A DNA stretch of 64,000 nt from Rhododendron vialii (GCF_030253575.1 NC_080559.1:31646501-31710500); one strand, 5' to 3'; counted from the first letter of the stretch, positions 1 through 27,942 are shown. Made by a program: numbers and translations. Notes: generated by a model not told the origin, from the sequence alone.

Positions 1-706
1 AACACAGTTTTGTTAAGTGGATGGTCCAAGTACGTTGTGTGGCATGATTCCTTAAGGAAAAAAGAGAGTTTCTGAGTAGGATTTACAATTGTACAGGCTA
101 ACATTCAACTTGGATCTTCTATGCCTCTCTCCGTGTTTTAGCAACTGGAGTTTTTTTGCAGCAATGTCTTCCTCCCATCTAATATCATCTGCCCTGATGA
201 AAGGCTGAGTTTGGCTAAAGTTTGGTTCAAGAATTTTGGACTCAATGTTGCCCAAGAGTGAACTTGGGCCATATTCCACATTGCCCAATTCTTGCAAGTC
301 AATGTATTGTTTATCAGTAATTTTTAAAACAAATATGTTCTCAGTCCGTATGTAAATCTTAATTATTCTCTATTACGTACTGCATCGTTACCATTATCCC
401 TAATTAAATCATGACATTCACCCCGAGGGAAACGTGTGAATTCCGTATTTACCAAACTAAATCAGTTCAATTCCGGCATTGTGTTGTCAGGTGCTGTTCC
501 AACTGTTGTAGCAGGAAATTTTGTTTTGAATCCAGTACTAATAGTGGCACCTGATTCTTATATTATAATAAATGGATTAATATACACTTCACTAGTTGTC
601 GCACCAGTTGTGTGTAATTAGGAGGTCGATTTCTATGTTTCAACTTGATAAAGGAAGTTTGAAGTATTGCTTGAAAGTCGAGTCCCGGCACCATTTGTTT
701 TTGCAG
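1..706. other. No supported gene; presumed ORC3 intron
   Basis: This AT-rich stretch precedes the first ORC3 exon seen at 707. I looked for the preceding ORC3 exon, which in Arabidopsis ends near a Met-His-Asp-Thr segment, and did not find it, so the intron probably extends past the left edge. An 81-codon open frame at 52-297 on the - strand has a normal amino acid mix, but I recognise no family in it and it has no splice context, so it is not called. Confidence 0.5.
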
Positions 707-1595
707 GTACATGTTGACTCAAGAGTATGGTGACCTTATTAATCTCCATGACTGGTACCAATCTTTCAAAGCAACTGTACTTCCTCCAAGAATCAAGGGG
801 AAGCACCGGTTGAAGCATTCACCATCACCAAAGAAAAGAAAGGAAGCTAAAGAATCTCAAAACAAGGGTGAAGCAACTGTTCAGTATCCTCTTGCTTCTC
901 ATTTCATAGCATTTTCTGCTTGTCAATGTTGATCTGGTCAATTTGACCCATTAAGCATTTCGATTTACATAGCACGTTGCGATTGAAGGATTGCCGTACT
1001 TGCATGTAGATAATTGAGTTCTAAACAAAGTTGCTGAAGTCTGTGAGCTGCTCTTTGTTCCGTTACTATGGTAGTGAGTTTACCTCTAGTTGAGTTTAGA
1101 CTCGCTTTTAAGGGGTTTCTTGCTAAAACTAGTGCGGTATATTTCCCTCCAATTTTAGGTATTTTGAGCCTATCACTTAAATGGTTGATGATCTCAGTGC
1201 TGCTACCACTGGGTCACATGCATGCACCTTGCAGACAGATAATATTGATTAGAGTTTCCAATTTTTTTTTAACCTTGTTTCAAAAGTCAAATATTGACAT
1301 TATGACATGAGTATAAGTGTAGGTCCTCAATACCACGTTTCATGTCACTCATAGCCGTTGTAGTTGACACATCGGGTCATTTTGGTAGAATCCTGGTTTG
1401 AAATTTACGTCTTTGACAGCAATCGTGTAACGCTACTGTGTGAATGTGCCCAATGGATCTCTGGAAATCCTTGACCTCATTTTGTATAGAGCAAAGTTCT
1501 GCAGGGCCGTTACGGAGCTCCAGATTACAGGGCTGCTTCGGATGCCTAGCAAAAGACGGCCTGATTATGTTCAGAGAGTGGCCTTTGGTCTCTGA
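707..1595 (+). CDS. ORC3: ORC3, C-terminal two exons (5' part outside window)
   Basis: Origin recognition complex subunit 3 is part of the six-subunit ORC that marks replication origins and helps load the MCM helicase. Two exons are visible: 707-883, after the acceptor ttgcag, and 1490-1595, ending in TGA at 1593-1595. The first encodes a segment with GDLINLHDWYQSF and a Lys/Arg-rich stretch (HSPSPKKRKEAKES). The second encodes AKFCRAVTELQITGL and ends RRPDYVQRVAFGL. These match the C-terminal winged-helix end of plant ORC3 as I remember it, including the final AFGL. The frame runs cleanly across the splice (Gln codon CA/A). Joining uses a U12-type intron, listed separately. Upstream exons are not in the window. 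The identity is firm; the rest of the gene is unseen. Confidence 0.9.
884..1489 (+). other. U12-type (minor spliceosome) intron of ORC3
   Basis: The donor at 884 reads GTATCCTC, one base from the U12 consensus GTATCCTT. A branch-site match TCCTTGAC lies at 1468-1475, its branch A (1474) about 15 nt before the AG at 1488-1489, the spacing typical of U12 introns. There is no polypyrimidine tract. Splicing here restores the conserved Gln-Ala-Lys-Phe-Cys of ORC3. Confidence 0.85.
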
Positions 1596-2018
1596 CATGC
1601 TGGGCTCGAACAGGTTTGATACTCTCATCCTATTATGTGACTGGGATCTTGATTTTCTGAGCAAATACTTGATTAGTCTCAGTCCAAGATGAATTTGAAG
1701 GATTTTCACTCATGAAGCTATGGATCCTCCTGTAATCATTGTTTGCATTGTAAATGATATCAGATTATCAGGGCAACAGCGCTTGAAGAACGGTGAGCTC
1801 CTCTGTGAACGGGCAACTGTAATTGATAGGAATATTATAACTGGGAATTCTTGAGCTTTTTTAAGCTTTGTGTTGTCTAGTTTTATTCCCTCGCTGTAGT
1901 TCATTTGTTGAGCTCTCCTCTGTTTTAGTTGATGCTAGGTGGGTTAATTAATGCTTTCCTTTGTTTGTTTGCTGCTCTAGCTGGGTGGCTAATGCGTTGC
2001 TTGCTGTGCCTTTTGGCC

Positions 2019-2695
2019 TGGGGTATGCGGACTCGGATCCTCTGTCCGAGTCCTCTGTCCCACACCTCAATGGGTGACATGAGTCCCCCTCACCCCAAAC
2101 CAAACCAAACCAAAACATCACGCCACACCCAATCCCTCCCCCTTGTCTTCTTAGAATCTCAATCCTCACCAGCCCCCCAAACGGACCTCCGCCGCCGCCG
2201 CAGGTAGTAACCACCAGTTCCTGCCCTAGATTCAGCATCGGCAACACTGTCCCGGCCAGCAAACAATCCAGACCGCTTGCCATCAGTAATCTATTCAGAA
2301 CGACGTGGAAATGGAAACTCGTAACGTGGGAGGAAGGAGAGCAACGTGGTTCGTTCGACGATGACGATGCCGTCAAAGAGGTCGGGGTGGGTGATCTCGA
2401 TGCCGCCGACGAAGGCCTTGGAGGAGTTGTTGGGAGGGGAGGAGGCGACGGTGAAGCAGCAGTCGGGGGATAGGGTTTCGATCTTGGCGGCGAAGGGGAG
2501 GTAGCGGAGGAAGAACATGAGGTCCGGGACGAAGAGTTCTTGGAGGAGGAGGGGGGGAGGGATTGGGTGTGGCGTGATGTTTTGATTTGGTTTGGTTTGT
2601 GGGGGGGGGGGACACGTGTCCCCCGTTGAGGTGTGGGACAGAGGACTCGGACAGGAACTCTCAGATAGAGGATCCGAGTCCGGGGCATGCCCCCA
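2019..2695. mobile_element. Fold-back / Pack-type element with long inverted ends and GC-rich interior
   Basis: The left end (about 2019-2150) and the reverse complement of the right end (about 2550-2695) match over roughly 130 bp. Both read CTGGGG..GCGGACTCGGATCCTCT, then TCCTCTGTCCCACACCTCAA, then AAACCAAACCAAA and CACGCCACACCCAATCCCTC. The interior is much more GC-rich and codon-like than the flanks, as expected of an element that has captured host exon sequence (Pack-MULE type). I could not settle a flanking target duplication, so the superfamily is open. Confidence 0.7.
2291..2545 (-). pseudogene. Captured coding fragment inside the inverted-repeat element, family unknown
   Basis: Between the inverted ends the - strand reads openly through segments such as FVPDLMFFLRYLPFAAKIE, AFVGGIEITHPDLFDGIVIV and TTLLSFLPRYEF. 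The GC-rich wobble positions and ordinary amino acid mix suggest real exon sequence. I do not recognise the parent gene. There is no credible start, and the frame is fused to transposon sequence at both ends, so it is treated as a gene fragment rather than a gene. Confidence 0.4.
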
Positions 2696-4044
2696 GCTTG
2701 GTTGTACATGGACCATGTTTGGTCTTCAAGGAATGGGTCATGCTCTTCTAGCTTTTCCCATTGCCAAACAAATTAGTACTAGTAATAAATAATTACTCCG
2801 CTGAACGGTTGAAGTCCTTATCAAGATTTGTTGGAACGGGACAGGGAGTTCCTGAGTTGCGATAATGCACTACAGGGTGTAGTGTAAGCTTCATCGAGAT
2901 TTCATCACTGAATATTTATTTTATACTAATTTACACTGTAGGCATTTCTACCTTGCAGATTACTGTAAACAACTCCCTTGTCAATGAATTCGGGGACCCT
3001 GTTGTACCCGGGTTGGGCAAAGACTTCTGGCTGGCTGCGTTTTTGTTTGCTTCTCCTGTTCTTTTCTTTTATCTTATTGCGGTGCGGCACGAAGCCGTGC
3101 TGTCAGTAAGAAGGGAGCCGGCGCCTTACCTTTCAAAGCCCTTCTGTCTAGGCTGGCAAACTACGGGTTGGTCAAACTACGAATGCCTTAGTCCTGTCGC
3201 AGGGGAGATCCACTGCCATACAGTGCCATTCAATACTCTGGCACTCGATTTGTCAAAACAGGTTAAGCGTTGCGTTCAACACGGGGATTTTACTCACCAA
3301 TCTCTTCTAAACTAGCGATTCAAGGGCACTAAACTGAAGAATTTGTTTTTGGCGTAAAGAGTAATAAAGTAAAATGTTGGGCTCGATTAGCATACGATCC
3401 AAACTGCAGGCCAGTCCTTGGTCATCCAAAAATGTGCTAGGTCGTACTAGATTAGTTTGCGGTTAGTGGAGTAGGTCAAAATAAAATAGAAGTTGGCACT
3501 AATATTTCCTTTCCCAACCAACTTTTTTGTTTCCTTTTGTTATTTTTTTACTGCCAAGTGCTACCAAAACAAGTTGAGTGGACTGGCTTAAAAAATGTAC
3601 TACCAATTGATCTTTAGTTGGTTTCTAAGATGAGCAGTAAATATCACGTTTGCTATGGAGTGTAAGTTTAGGACATTAAGGACATTGAAGAAATGTCCTC
3701 ATGTTTGTTTCATTTACATAAAAAAACTAATTTTAAACGAGTTTAAAGGAAGGAAAAGGAAAAAAAATATCGTTGGAAGAAAAATAATTGGAGAGTGCTA
3801 TGATGTCAAACTTTTATGTTTGATGACACTTAGATGCCAATTTTGAAGCAAATTGGTCGACTTCATTTGAAGGTAAGGTTGGAGAGTGCTATGATTTCAA
3901 TTTTGACAAGTGGAGCTCTACAGAGGATTTTACACTGAAGACTAAAGTCATGGTAGACATAGTCAAAGAGGTGATCAAACAAAAAAGAAGATGCAGTCAA
4001 AGAAAATAAAAAAATAACGGAGAGAATACCCAAAATAAATAAAT
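2696..4044. other. Intergenic, no gene recognised
   Basis: This is AT-rich spacer with scattered short frames. One open frame at 2953-3315 contains a hydrophobic run (residues about 25-45), but it lacks homology I recognise and any promoter or splice context. Nothing else is supported. Confidence 0.5.
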
Positions 4045-4280
4045 AGGGAAAGGTAAAAATGGAGAACAAATGCCCTTAAAGTAAACGGACAAGGGAAATA
4101 TATATACATTTGCTGCCATCACTCTTTCCTCCTCTCCCATAAATAAAAACCTTATGTTTGCGTGCATGAGGATTTCAACAAGAGTCGGTGGTGGTGTTGG
4201 TCGACTATATTCAAAACAGTTTATCCTCTTTCTTTTGCCCTAACAGCTGTGGCGTTGCAACTGATTAACCGTAGTTGGTA
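4045..4280 (+). repeat. Decayed duplicate of the AlaRS promoter and first codons
   Basis: This stretch aligns base for base with 6240-6500. Shared in the same order are AAAGTAAACGG, a TTTGC.GCC..CACT block, ATAAATAA, an ATG (4154 here, 6386 in the gene), GAGG.TTTCAACAA, GGTGGTGGTG, CTATAT.CA and GCCCTAAC. The copy has lost the GC-rich character of the real first exon. It reads MFACMRISTRVGGGVGRLYS and stops after 29 codons. It is a local direct duplication about 2.2 kb upstream of the functional start, now apparently non-coding. Confidence 0.75.
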
Positions 4281-5880
4281 TATAGGTCGATTAACAAATT
4301 CAGGTAATTTGTTTTTTCAATAGAATGTAATGTAAAGTTGTGAATTATGATCAAGCCAAGCTTGCATTAATGCTTGTTTTATTTGAGAAAACAATAAGGT
4401 CATTTTAAACGAATTTCTAACGGAGACAAACCATATATATATATATACACTAAAATTTAATGAGCATGATTCCCAATTGAAGAAAAATAATCGAGCAAAA
4501 CGTTGATTAAGGTGTGATAAACAATTTTTTTTTTTAGCTGGCCTGAACAAAGTGAAGTAAATTTCATCTCATCTTTATTAAAGCCGAAAATGAAGCCATC
4601 TTTTTCCTTACTCGCCCAACCCCCCGAGTGGGTAATGTAGGGTCATGACGAGTAATTACTCCATGCTCCCAAGATAGGGATGGGACACAAGTCCACAACA
4701 ATGATCGGAATCGTTTACTTGTTAGAGCTCATCTGAAATATTGACCACACCAAGAAATCACTTTGATCGGATATTGTTTGATATAATATTGAAATGCATT
4801 GATCTTCAAATAATTGTGTCAAATGGGTTGCAACCTAGTGTTGCACATTTTTTGTCCTTACAAACTTAATGCATTTCGAAATCATACCAAACAATATTTG
4901 ATTTTCAGCACAGTCAATGTTCTTGACAAGCTTTAAAAATGAACGGTTCCGAACAAATGGTCCAAAACTGGACCGGACTGGTTGGAATCTAAATTGGACG
5001 GAATCCTCTCTCCCGCTTGGGACACCATGGTGCCCCAAGCTCTTCTCTACTCCACGCACTTTTATGATAAGGACTACATAAATGTGTAGTGGATGAAGAG
5101 TTTGGAGTACCATGTAACAGTGTCTCAAAGTCGTTGAATAATTTTCAACAGTCAAAAAGAAAATGTCAAAGGAATGCGAATATGCGATAACAACGGAGAG
5201 AATTAAAAGAATGGGAAAATTTCAATGACACACCTGAGGTTTTGCTTAATGAGAGATATTCCCTTCTCGTATGAGAAATGACAACCAACTCTCGTGATTT
5301 GTATGTGCGTTTCATCGACACTTGAATTGGTAATTATCTGTCCAAACACGTGATTAAATAAGTCAAAATTTACTTACATCTAAAAATTATCAATTCTTAC
5401 TTATTTTCAATTTAAAATGAAAATTTTCTTCCCTTATAACTGTTGTTTTGATAGAATGGTAAGATTTATTTATAGCCCTTCGTTTTTACTCGTGGAAATA
5501 ATTGTTTTGATAAAAAATGGAAATTTTGATATTTTGGGGTCCAGAAGAAATTGAGAATTGAGAACTTTTTACCATGGGGAGTGATTTTCACACTTTTGCT
5601 TTGATATCCACTTATTATTATTATTTTTATTATAGTATTGAAAGTGTATGTTTTTTTTGCTATAAGACAAAAAAAGAAATGAATATCAAAAAATTGTGAA
5701 AGTCAATTCCCTTTACTATTTATTTTGTTATCAAAAAGGCGATTTTATCCTACAAGTCGCTCTTGGATAATTCCATTACTTATTTGGTCGAACATTGGTC
5801 GGGCGTCAATGAGATGAACATTGAAACTACATGAGATTTATAAACATTTCTAATGAAATATCCGTTGTTAATAAGGAAAA
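4281..5880. other. AT-rich spacer, no gene
   Basis: There are short T- and A-rich runs and a few small open frames. Around 4690-5160 there is ordinary-looking unique sequence without exon signals. I see no RNA gene or complete element here. Confidence 0.5.
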
Positions 5881-6203
5881 GGTGAAAGTAAACAAAGAGC
5901 CCCTAAATTATCACTTTTTTTTTTACAGAGACCCCTTCAATTACAACCATTAACCAATCAACATTCTTCTGTCAAAAAGGCCGTTAAGATGAAAGTGTCA
6001 TGGTGGACAATTTTTATAGATTACGGGATCAGTGTGGCAGATTTTTTTAGAGGTAAAATTGTCATTTTCCCTCATTCCGCTAACAGAGTTAGCCAATTTT
6101 TTTATTTCATATAGTTGAGGGAGTCTATATGAACGATTTTAAACGCTAGAAGATCTCTGTAAAAAGAAGTGGTAGTTGATGAAGTTCCCGTGTACTTTCA
6201 CCT
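5881..6203. mobile_element. MITE (323 bp) with TSD AAGGAAAA
   Basis: The ends are inverted: GGTGAAAGTA at the left and TACTTTCACC at the right. Further paired blocks follow inside (TTACAGAGA / TCTCTGTAA). The direct repeat AAGGAAAA flanks it at 5873-5880 and 6204-6211; one base of ambiguity leaves 7 or 8 bp. It lies only about 180 bp upstream of the AlaRS start, between the gene and its upstream promoter copy. Confidence 0.8.
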
Positions 6204-6367
6204 AAGGAAAAACCTAAAGGGGTTTCTTTGAAATTTACCCAAAAGTAAAGGAAATAGTAGTAAGTAGTAAAGATAGAATAAATACCCCCACAAACAAAAG
6301 TAAACGGCCGGGAGCATGCGTGAATTTGCCGCCCAGCACTTTATTTTTGCCCTTCCCGCTGATGCTC

Positions 6368-6375
6368 TATAAATA
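6368..6375 (+). promoter_or_regulatory. TATA box of AlaRS
   Basis: TATAAATA lies 11 nt before the first ATG (6386). A start site 25-35 nt downstream of it would fall at about 6395-6405, past the first ATG but before the second (6554). This TATA box should therefore drive the short, cytosolic mRNA; the long form would need an upstream start. A diverged copy (ATAAATAA) sits at the same place in the 4 kb duplicate. Confidence 0.6.
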
Positions 6376-6385
6376 ACAACATTTT

Positions 6386-23209
<16,824 letters not shown>

Positions 23210-23558
23210 CTTTAAGTATTTTCTAGTGTACTCTGGCGGAAGCATGGCGTGGAATGGTTGACTACATTCCCAACAGTTGATTAGTCTAACGAAATATATC
23301 AAAGGAAACACTATAGAAAGTCCATTTGATGGGATAAAAATACTTCCTTCTTTATTAGCCACACGACATTGTACTACGAAATTGAAGCGGTTAAAGTTGA
23401 TTTTATTTTTTTGTGCTAACGATTTTTATTTTCGTTCTCTTTGGCCTTGATAGTTGTCAAATGTTGATATGCTTTAGTTTGTGCTGTTAATTCGTATTCG
23501 CCTGTTCTATAGAAGTTGTGACTTTGTAAAGACTAGCCTTACTGAGTGAATATTAGCT
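23210..23558. other. 3' flank of AlaRS
   Basis: AT-rich sequence after the AlaRS stop, presumably 3' UTR and spacer. No further coding signal is seen. Confidence 0.5.
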
Positions 23559-24215
23559 TTGCCTCTACCAGGTGTACTTGATGTGAACCCGAAAACAGGA
23601 ACCCATTTCGGTTTTGGTCCTGCCAAAAGAAAATCTGCCCGTAAAGCCATAGTTCAACACGAAATCCTTTCAGAATGTCCGATCTCTCAAAATAAGTGGT
23701 TTCGATTAAATGACAAGGCCCTGGGTTTGGGTCTGTTTTGCAGTCATAGCACCTGTCGGGCTGCCTCGGACCCATCTCAAAGAATGACATGGTCCGTCTC
23801 AGATAATGACTTCCCGGATATTTAATCTGTAAGTTGTGTATACCCAAACAATCGAAAATATACCAAAAACATTTACGTTGAAAGAGGCCAAATTTTTGTA
23901 TTTGCTGCCAATTTCTGTTCCTTTCATGATATGTTTGAAGTAATTTCATGCAAAGTTTTCTGTCCATTTCGAAATAGTTTTTGGAGTTTCCATTCTCCAA
24001 GTCTGTGCGGAAGGCAAAAAATACAAGTAAACTTCGGATCTCTCTGTCACTAAAAATAGGCATAGGCGCTCCATGCAATCTAACAATTCCACTAATATAA
24101 ATTTGTGCATACTTATCTGTAGAGTACGTAGTCTTGATAGGCAGGAAATGAGCTATTTTCATCAATCGATCTACAATAACCCAAATTGAATCATAAGTGG
24201 GGGATGGTGTAACAC
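23559..24215 (-). mobile_element. Ty3/Gypsy pol fossil (integrase region)
   Basis: The - strand encodes a piece of a Ty3/Gypsy integrase core: the block DSIWVIVDRLMKIAHFLPIK and the following region around IYISGIVRLHGAPMPIFSDR are characteristic of this family. Only this part of pol is present, without gag or reverse transcriptase, and it is broken in several places. It is an old fragment lying between the AlaRS and BRIP-type genes. Confidence 0.85.
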
Positions 24216-24600
24216 CTCAATTTTTGATTTCGCTTAAAATTAGATTATGTTTCGGGTTAGTTAACGTATCTTAATGACGTGTCCTATCATGTTATATGTG
24301 AAATGTTGTGATTGGATGAAACGATTTAGTGTATGGAGACATATGCATTTGCATACACTGTATTAATTCCCTTGTGGCCTGATAAAACAAAAAAATAGAA
24401 TTTTGTGTAAATGTCCACATTGGATATACCTTCCAAGAGAGCGAGCGCCATGGAGAAGAAGAAAGGGGGTAATTAGGGATAGATTGATTATACGAATGGG
24501 TTGGTGGTTGATGTTGCGCCCTCGAGTTAGATAGGGCTCATTAGAGTGTTAGTCCGGTGTGGAGTGTGACAACTTGGTATCAGAGCAACCCATACTGTGC
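24209..24600 (+). mobile_element. LTR-like fossil with primer-binding-site motif
   Basis: A segment beginning TGTAACACCTCAA and ending GTGTGACA (about 360 bp, TG...CA) is followed directly by TTGGTATCAGAGC, the usual primer-binding site complementary to initiator Met-tRNA in plant LTR elements. Its orientation is opposite to the neighbouring pol fragment, so it may be a separate LTR remnant inserted there. No coding part is attached. Confidence 0.55.
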
Positions 24601-24764
24601 CACGCATATACATTTTGCCCTAAACGGATCAACTTAAATAAGCATAACAAACGCATCCATTTTAATTCAAATCCAAGTACATCCTTCATACCTAAAATAA
24701 ACCACCTTCCTGCAGACTAACAAAGATCAACTCCCACCCACAAATACTCAGCAGCAAAGTTTAT

Positions 24765-27700
24765 TTATCTGGTGTTCAAATCAAACTCTCCCACATCACG
24801 CCACTCGTGTTGCATGCTTGTTTCTCCATTCTCAGTCTCTTCATCATTCAAGAAATCTTCAGACGGTTCTCTCTCCTCTCTCTGAGCATTGCTTCCCCAC
24901 TCATTTACATCCGGATTATCTCCCTCTTCATCTTCACCCAGCATCTCATCACCTATCCCAAGATCGCCACTTCCGTGGGACCCAAGAGCACTTGCTCGTA
25001 TCGGTGCACGAGCCATATGTGACTCGGCAGCACGAGTTTGCTCCGCCTTAACCATGGCGGCCATCCGCAACTTGGCCTCGTGAGCCTCTCGACCAGCTTT
25101 TTCCATTTCTGCCCTCAGTTCAAACATGGCTTTTCTCTCTTCTTGTAGCAGAGCCTGCTCGATCATCAACCTCTCCTCTGACCTGAATTCCCCAACAGAT
25201 CGTTTGCGCGATATGATATTGAAGGCTAGAGCTTGTTTCTCAAAGGTGGCAGTAAACTCTGCCACTTTGGCAGCAATGTTGTGGTCCCATTGCTGCGAGC
25301 GAGATAACATCTGACCTGTCGTGTCAGAATCGAGGATCCTGTCGTCCTCTTCAGCTTCATAATCAGCCACCACGTGATATGGTAGTAACCTGCAGAAGTT
25401 TAAGTGACCAAAAAACAAATTGGAAAGTCTGAAAATTAAGTTGAAGTCCCTACTAAAATTGCACAATATCCTACCTACAAGCAAGATATTTCACTTCCAA
25501 CTTTGTCATTCATAAATTACTGGAGAGTGGTTCAAGCAGGAATCAAGTAATTTGCATTCAGTCACACTACCTGCAATACTATACAGAGACCATTTTAAGA
25601 AGAGCTCTGTGAAAGCTGAGAACTATGATGTTATGTGGAGCTGGGCTTGCTCATCAATGAAACTCTCTTGCTACTTGGGATATTCTACTTGGTATATCCC
25701 CAAGTGTCTTGGCTTGAAGCTTGATTGCTTGAAGCCTGGCGAGGACAAGCAGTGCTATCTTAGTGATCCAGCTGCCTGAACTAAAGCCAGTTTCAATAGA
25801 CAAAATGTAGGCATAGAATCAATATAGCAGTGGATGATAGACATCTAAACCTACAAAGGGCAGACTCCTCATGCCCCTTTACTCGTTATTAAGGGATTCT
25901 TTCCCTTTCTTATTGATTCTTTTGTAGACTTTTGGAGGAAATTGAATGTTCTGCAGAAACATGTTTAGTGAAGTTCGTGATGTATATTCAGCATGGACAT
26001 GGTTTGAACCCCCTGGTTTAGGCACATTTTCCAACATACTTCACGACGAAAAATGGAAGTAAATCAAAGCAACATGACATCTATCCGTCAAAAAAAGGGT
26101 CCTTGTTATAGAAATCTGGGAGAACACCTGAACCTATTGGCAAGCAACAGTTCACTTGTTTCAAATCTATTTCTTGCCACACAACTGAAGACAATCTAAA
26201 TAACGATACAAAGAAAATCGTAACATGATGAAGTAGAATTAGAGGAATTCAAACCAAAGAATAGATAATTGTTCAGCATAATGGGACCCAAAATGCGATA
26301 TTACACACAAGACAGAGACTTCCAATGTATCACTTTAAATGCACTCTTAGACTTCAAGGGTGAAGACACATCAATGATGTCAAGTTTGTGGAAGAGAAAT
26401 TCATCCGCCGCTTTAATCCGCATAAATTCATACCAAACTCTAATGCTGTTTGAATTTAATTGAACAGCATTTATAAACAATACCCAGGTTTCTACACAGA
26501 CTCATGCTACAGGTTTGAAGGTGATTTGAGCAAACCTACCAGCGCAACGGTCTAAACCACCAAACGGTACAAGACCTTGAACCCCGTTCCACCAGTCTTT
26601 TATTCACATGACTTTTAAACAAACTATGGTTTGGGGACCAATCTTGTTAACATCTGTAGGCCATGGCATATATCGAGTAGCAGTAGGCTCTGAACTGAAG
26701 AAGGTGAGGGCCCATCAAAGTAGCAAGATAGATGGAATGATAAAGCAGAATTGACACCTAATCGGCAGAAAGAAGGAGAGTAAAGAATAATGTTTGATTC
26801 ACTGGAACAGTTTCCATTCTTCACTCCCAATGGAAAGGTCATTCACCCAAATTGCAAAATGATGATTCCATTTGTAGTGACATAATGTCATTTTGATAGG
26901 GAACCAGACATACAAATTTACATTCCAAGGGAATGACCAGTCACCAGTCCATTCCATTCCAATCAACCAAACACTCCCTAATAGCTCTATAACAATAATA
27001 TCCATCAGACGTTGTGAATGTAACAAGCTGATGCATCAAACTGATATAGGGAATCACTCTTTCATTTTAGCTCTACGAAAATATGATCTAAAAATTTCAC
27101 AAGCGCACACATGCTTACAGCCCCTTTGGATTGAGGAATTTGAAATGAAAAGAAAATAAAGGATTAGAGTTTCTTGCAAAATCACTCATTTGGATTGGGT
27201 AAAAAGTAATAATTTTGATTGGTTCCTCCCCATTCTCACCAAAATGGCAAGCTTTGGTGAGAAAGGGCTCCCCTTTCTTCTCACACCCTTTCTCACAATC
27301 AAAGCGGTTGTTACTTCTACACATGCTCACATGTACAAAACTTCACAAAATATCGGAAGAAGCGTTAAACAAAATGAGAAATTAGATGACGTGAAGAGAG
27401 GGGGGAAACCTTTCGCAGGCGTCTTCAAGGGAAGAGAAAGGGCGTTTGAAATCTGGATGACAGACCTGGTACGCATCCTTGTACGCCATCTGGGGCCCGT
27501 ACCCATTCGCCGCTGCTGCCGCGGCTCGATTCGCTGATGTGGGCTGTGGCCGAATTTCCTTCCCTAGCTGCTGCTGCTGCTGCGACTGCTGCTGATGTGG
27601 ATTCGAGTTAGGGTTTTGATTCTGCTGAATAGAATTAGGGCTAGGGTTAGGGTTCAGATTGGGGGATTGTTGTTGTTGGGGGTTGAGCGAGCGGTGCTGA

Positions 27701-27942
27701 AGGCCGGGAGGCCTGAGGTGGGCGTCGATGTTGGAAGGGAAGCGAGTGATTGCCGATTGCTGCTGTTGAAGATGCTGCTGCTGCTGCTGCTGTTTCTGCT
27801 GTTGTTGTTGGAATTGTTGAAAGAGGAGCTGCTGCTGGTGCTGTTGTTGACGCTGCTGCTGCTGCTGCTGCTGTTGTTGTTGACGCTGCTGTTGCTGTTG
27901 TTGCAGCATGAGTTGCTGTTGTGCGGCTTTGGCTTCTTCCAT
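24765..27942 (-). CDS. BRIP: GLTSCR-domain Gln-rich protein, BRIP1/BRIP2-type SWI/SNF subunit
   Basis: Two exons: 27942-27410 and 25389-24765, joined Ala-Cys-Glu-Arg-Leu-Leu-Pro (GAAAG/G) by a GT-AG intron of 2020 nt; 385 aa. Residues 1-75 are almost pure polyglutamine, followed by a Pro/Asn/Gln-rich stretch. The GLTSCR1/BICRA conserved domain starts about residue 155 (YKDAYQVCHPDFKRPFSSLE) and continues in exon 2 (LLPYHVVADYEAEEDD, SRSQQWDHNIAAKVAEF). A coiled-coil region rich in Glu, Ala and Lys and an acidic tail follow. In Arabidopsis the BRIP1/2 proteins with this domain are accessory subunits of BRM-containing SWI/SNF complexes, so a nuclear role in chromatin remodelling is inferred. 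The start is the first Met of the frame, after a CT-rich leader. The gene looks intact. Earlier databases often call this family a Mediator-like subunit because of the Gln runs. Confidence 0.9.

Noticed and set aside
52-297. 81-codon open frame on the - strand at the left edge
   Set aside because: The composition is plausible, but no family is recognisable, there is no splice or promoter context, and it lies opposite to the ORC3 intron.
1948-2709. 253-codon Ser/Pro-rich frame on the - strand
   Set aside because: It spans both inverted ends of the fold-back element, where low-complexity GC-rich sequence opens several frames. Not a gene.
2953-3315. 120-codon frame with a hydrophobic segment
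   Set aside because: No homology recognised and no gene context; a random open stretch is likely.
23210-23400. Open frame on the - strand downstream of AlaRS
   Set aside because: It lies opposite the AlaRS 3' flank, lacks recognisable domains, and continues into clearly non-coding sequence.
25552-25779. 75-codon frame inside the BRIP intron
   Set aside because: Opposite strand, intronic, no homology and no splice signals.
27382-27409. BRIP exon 1 reading on to a stop as a complete 186-aa protein
   Set aside because: The conserved domain breaks at Ala-Cys-Glu-Arg and resumes in frame at 25389 across good splice sites.
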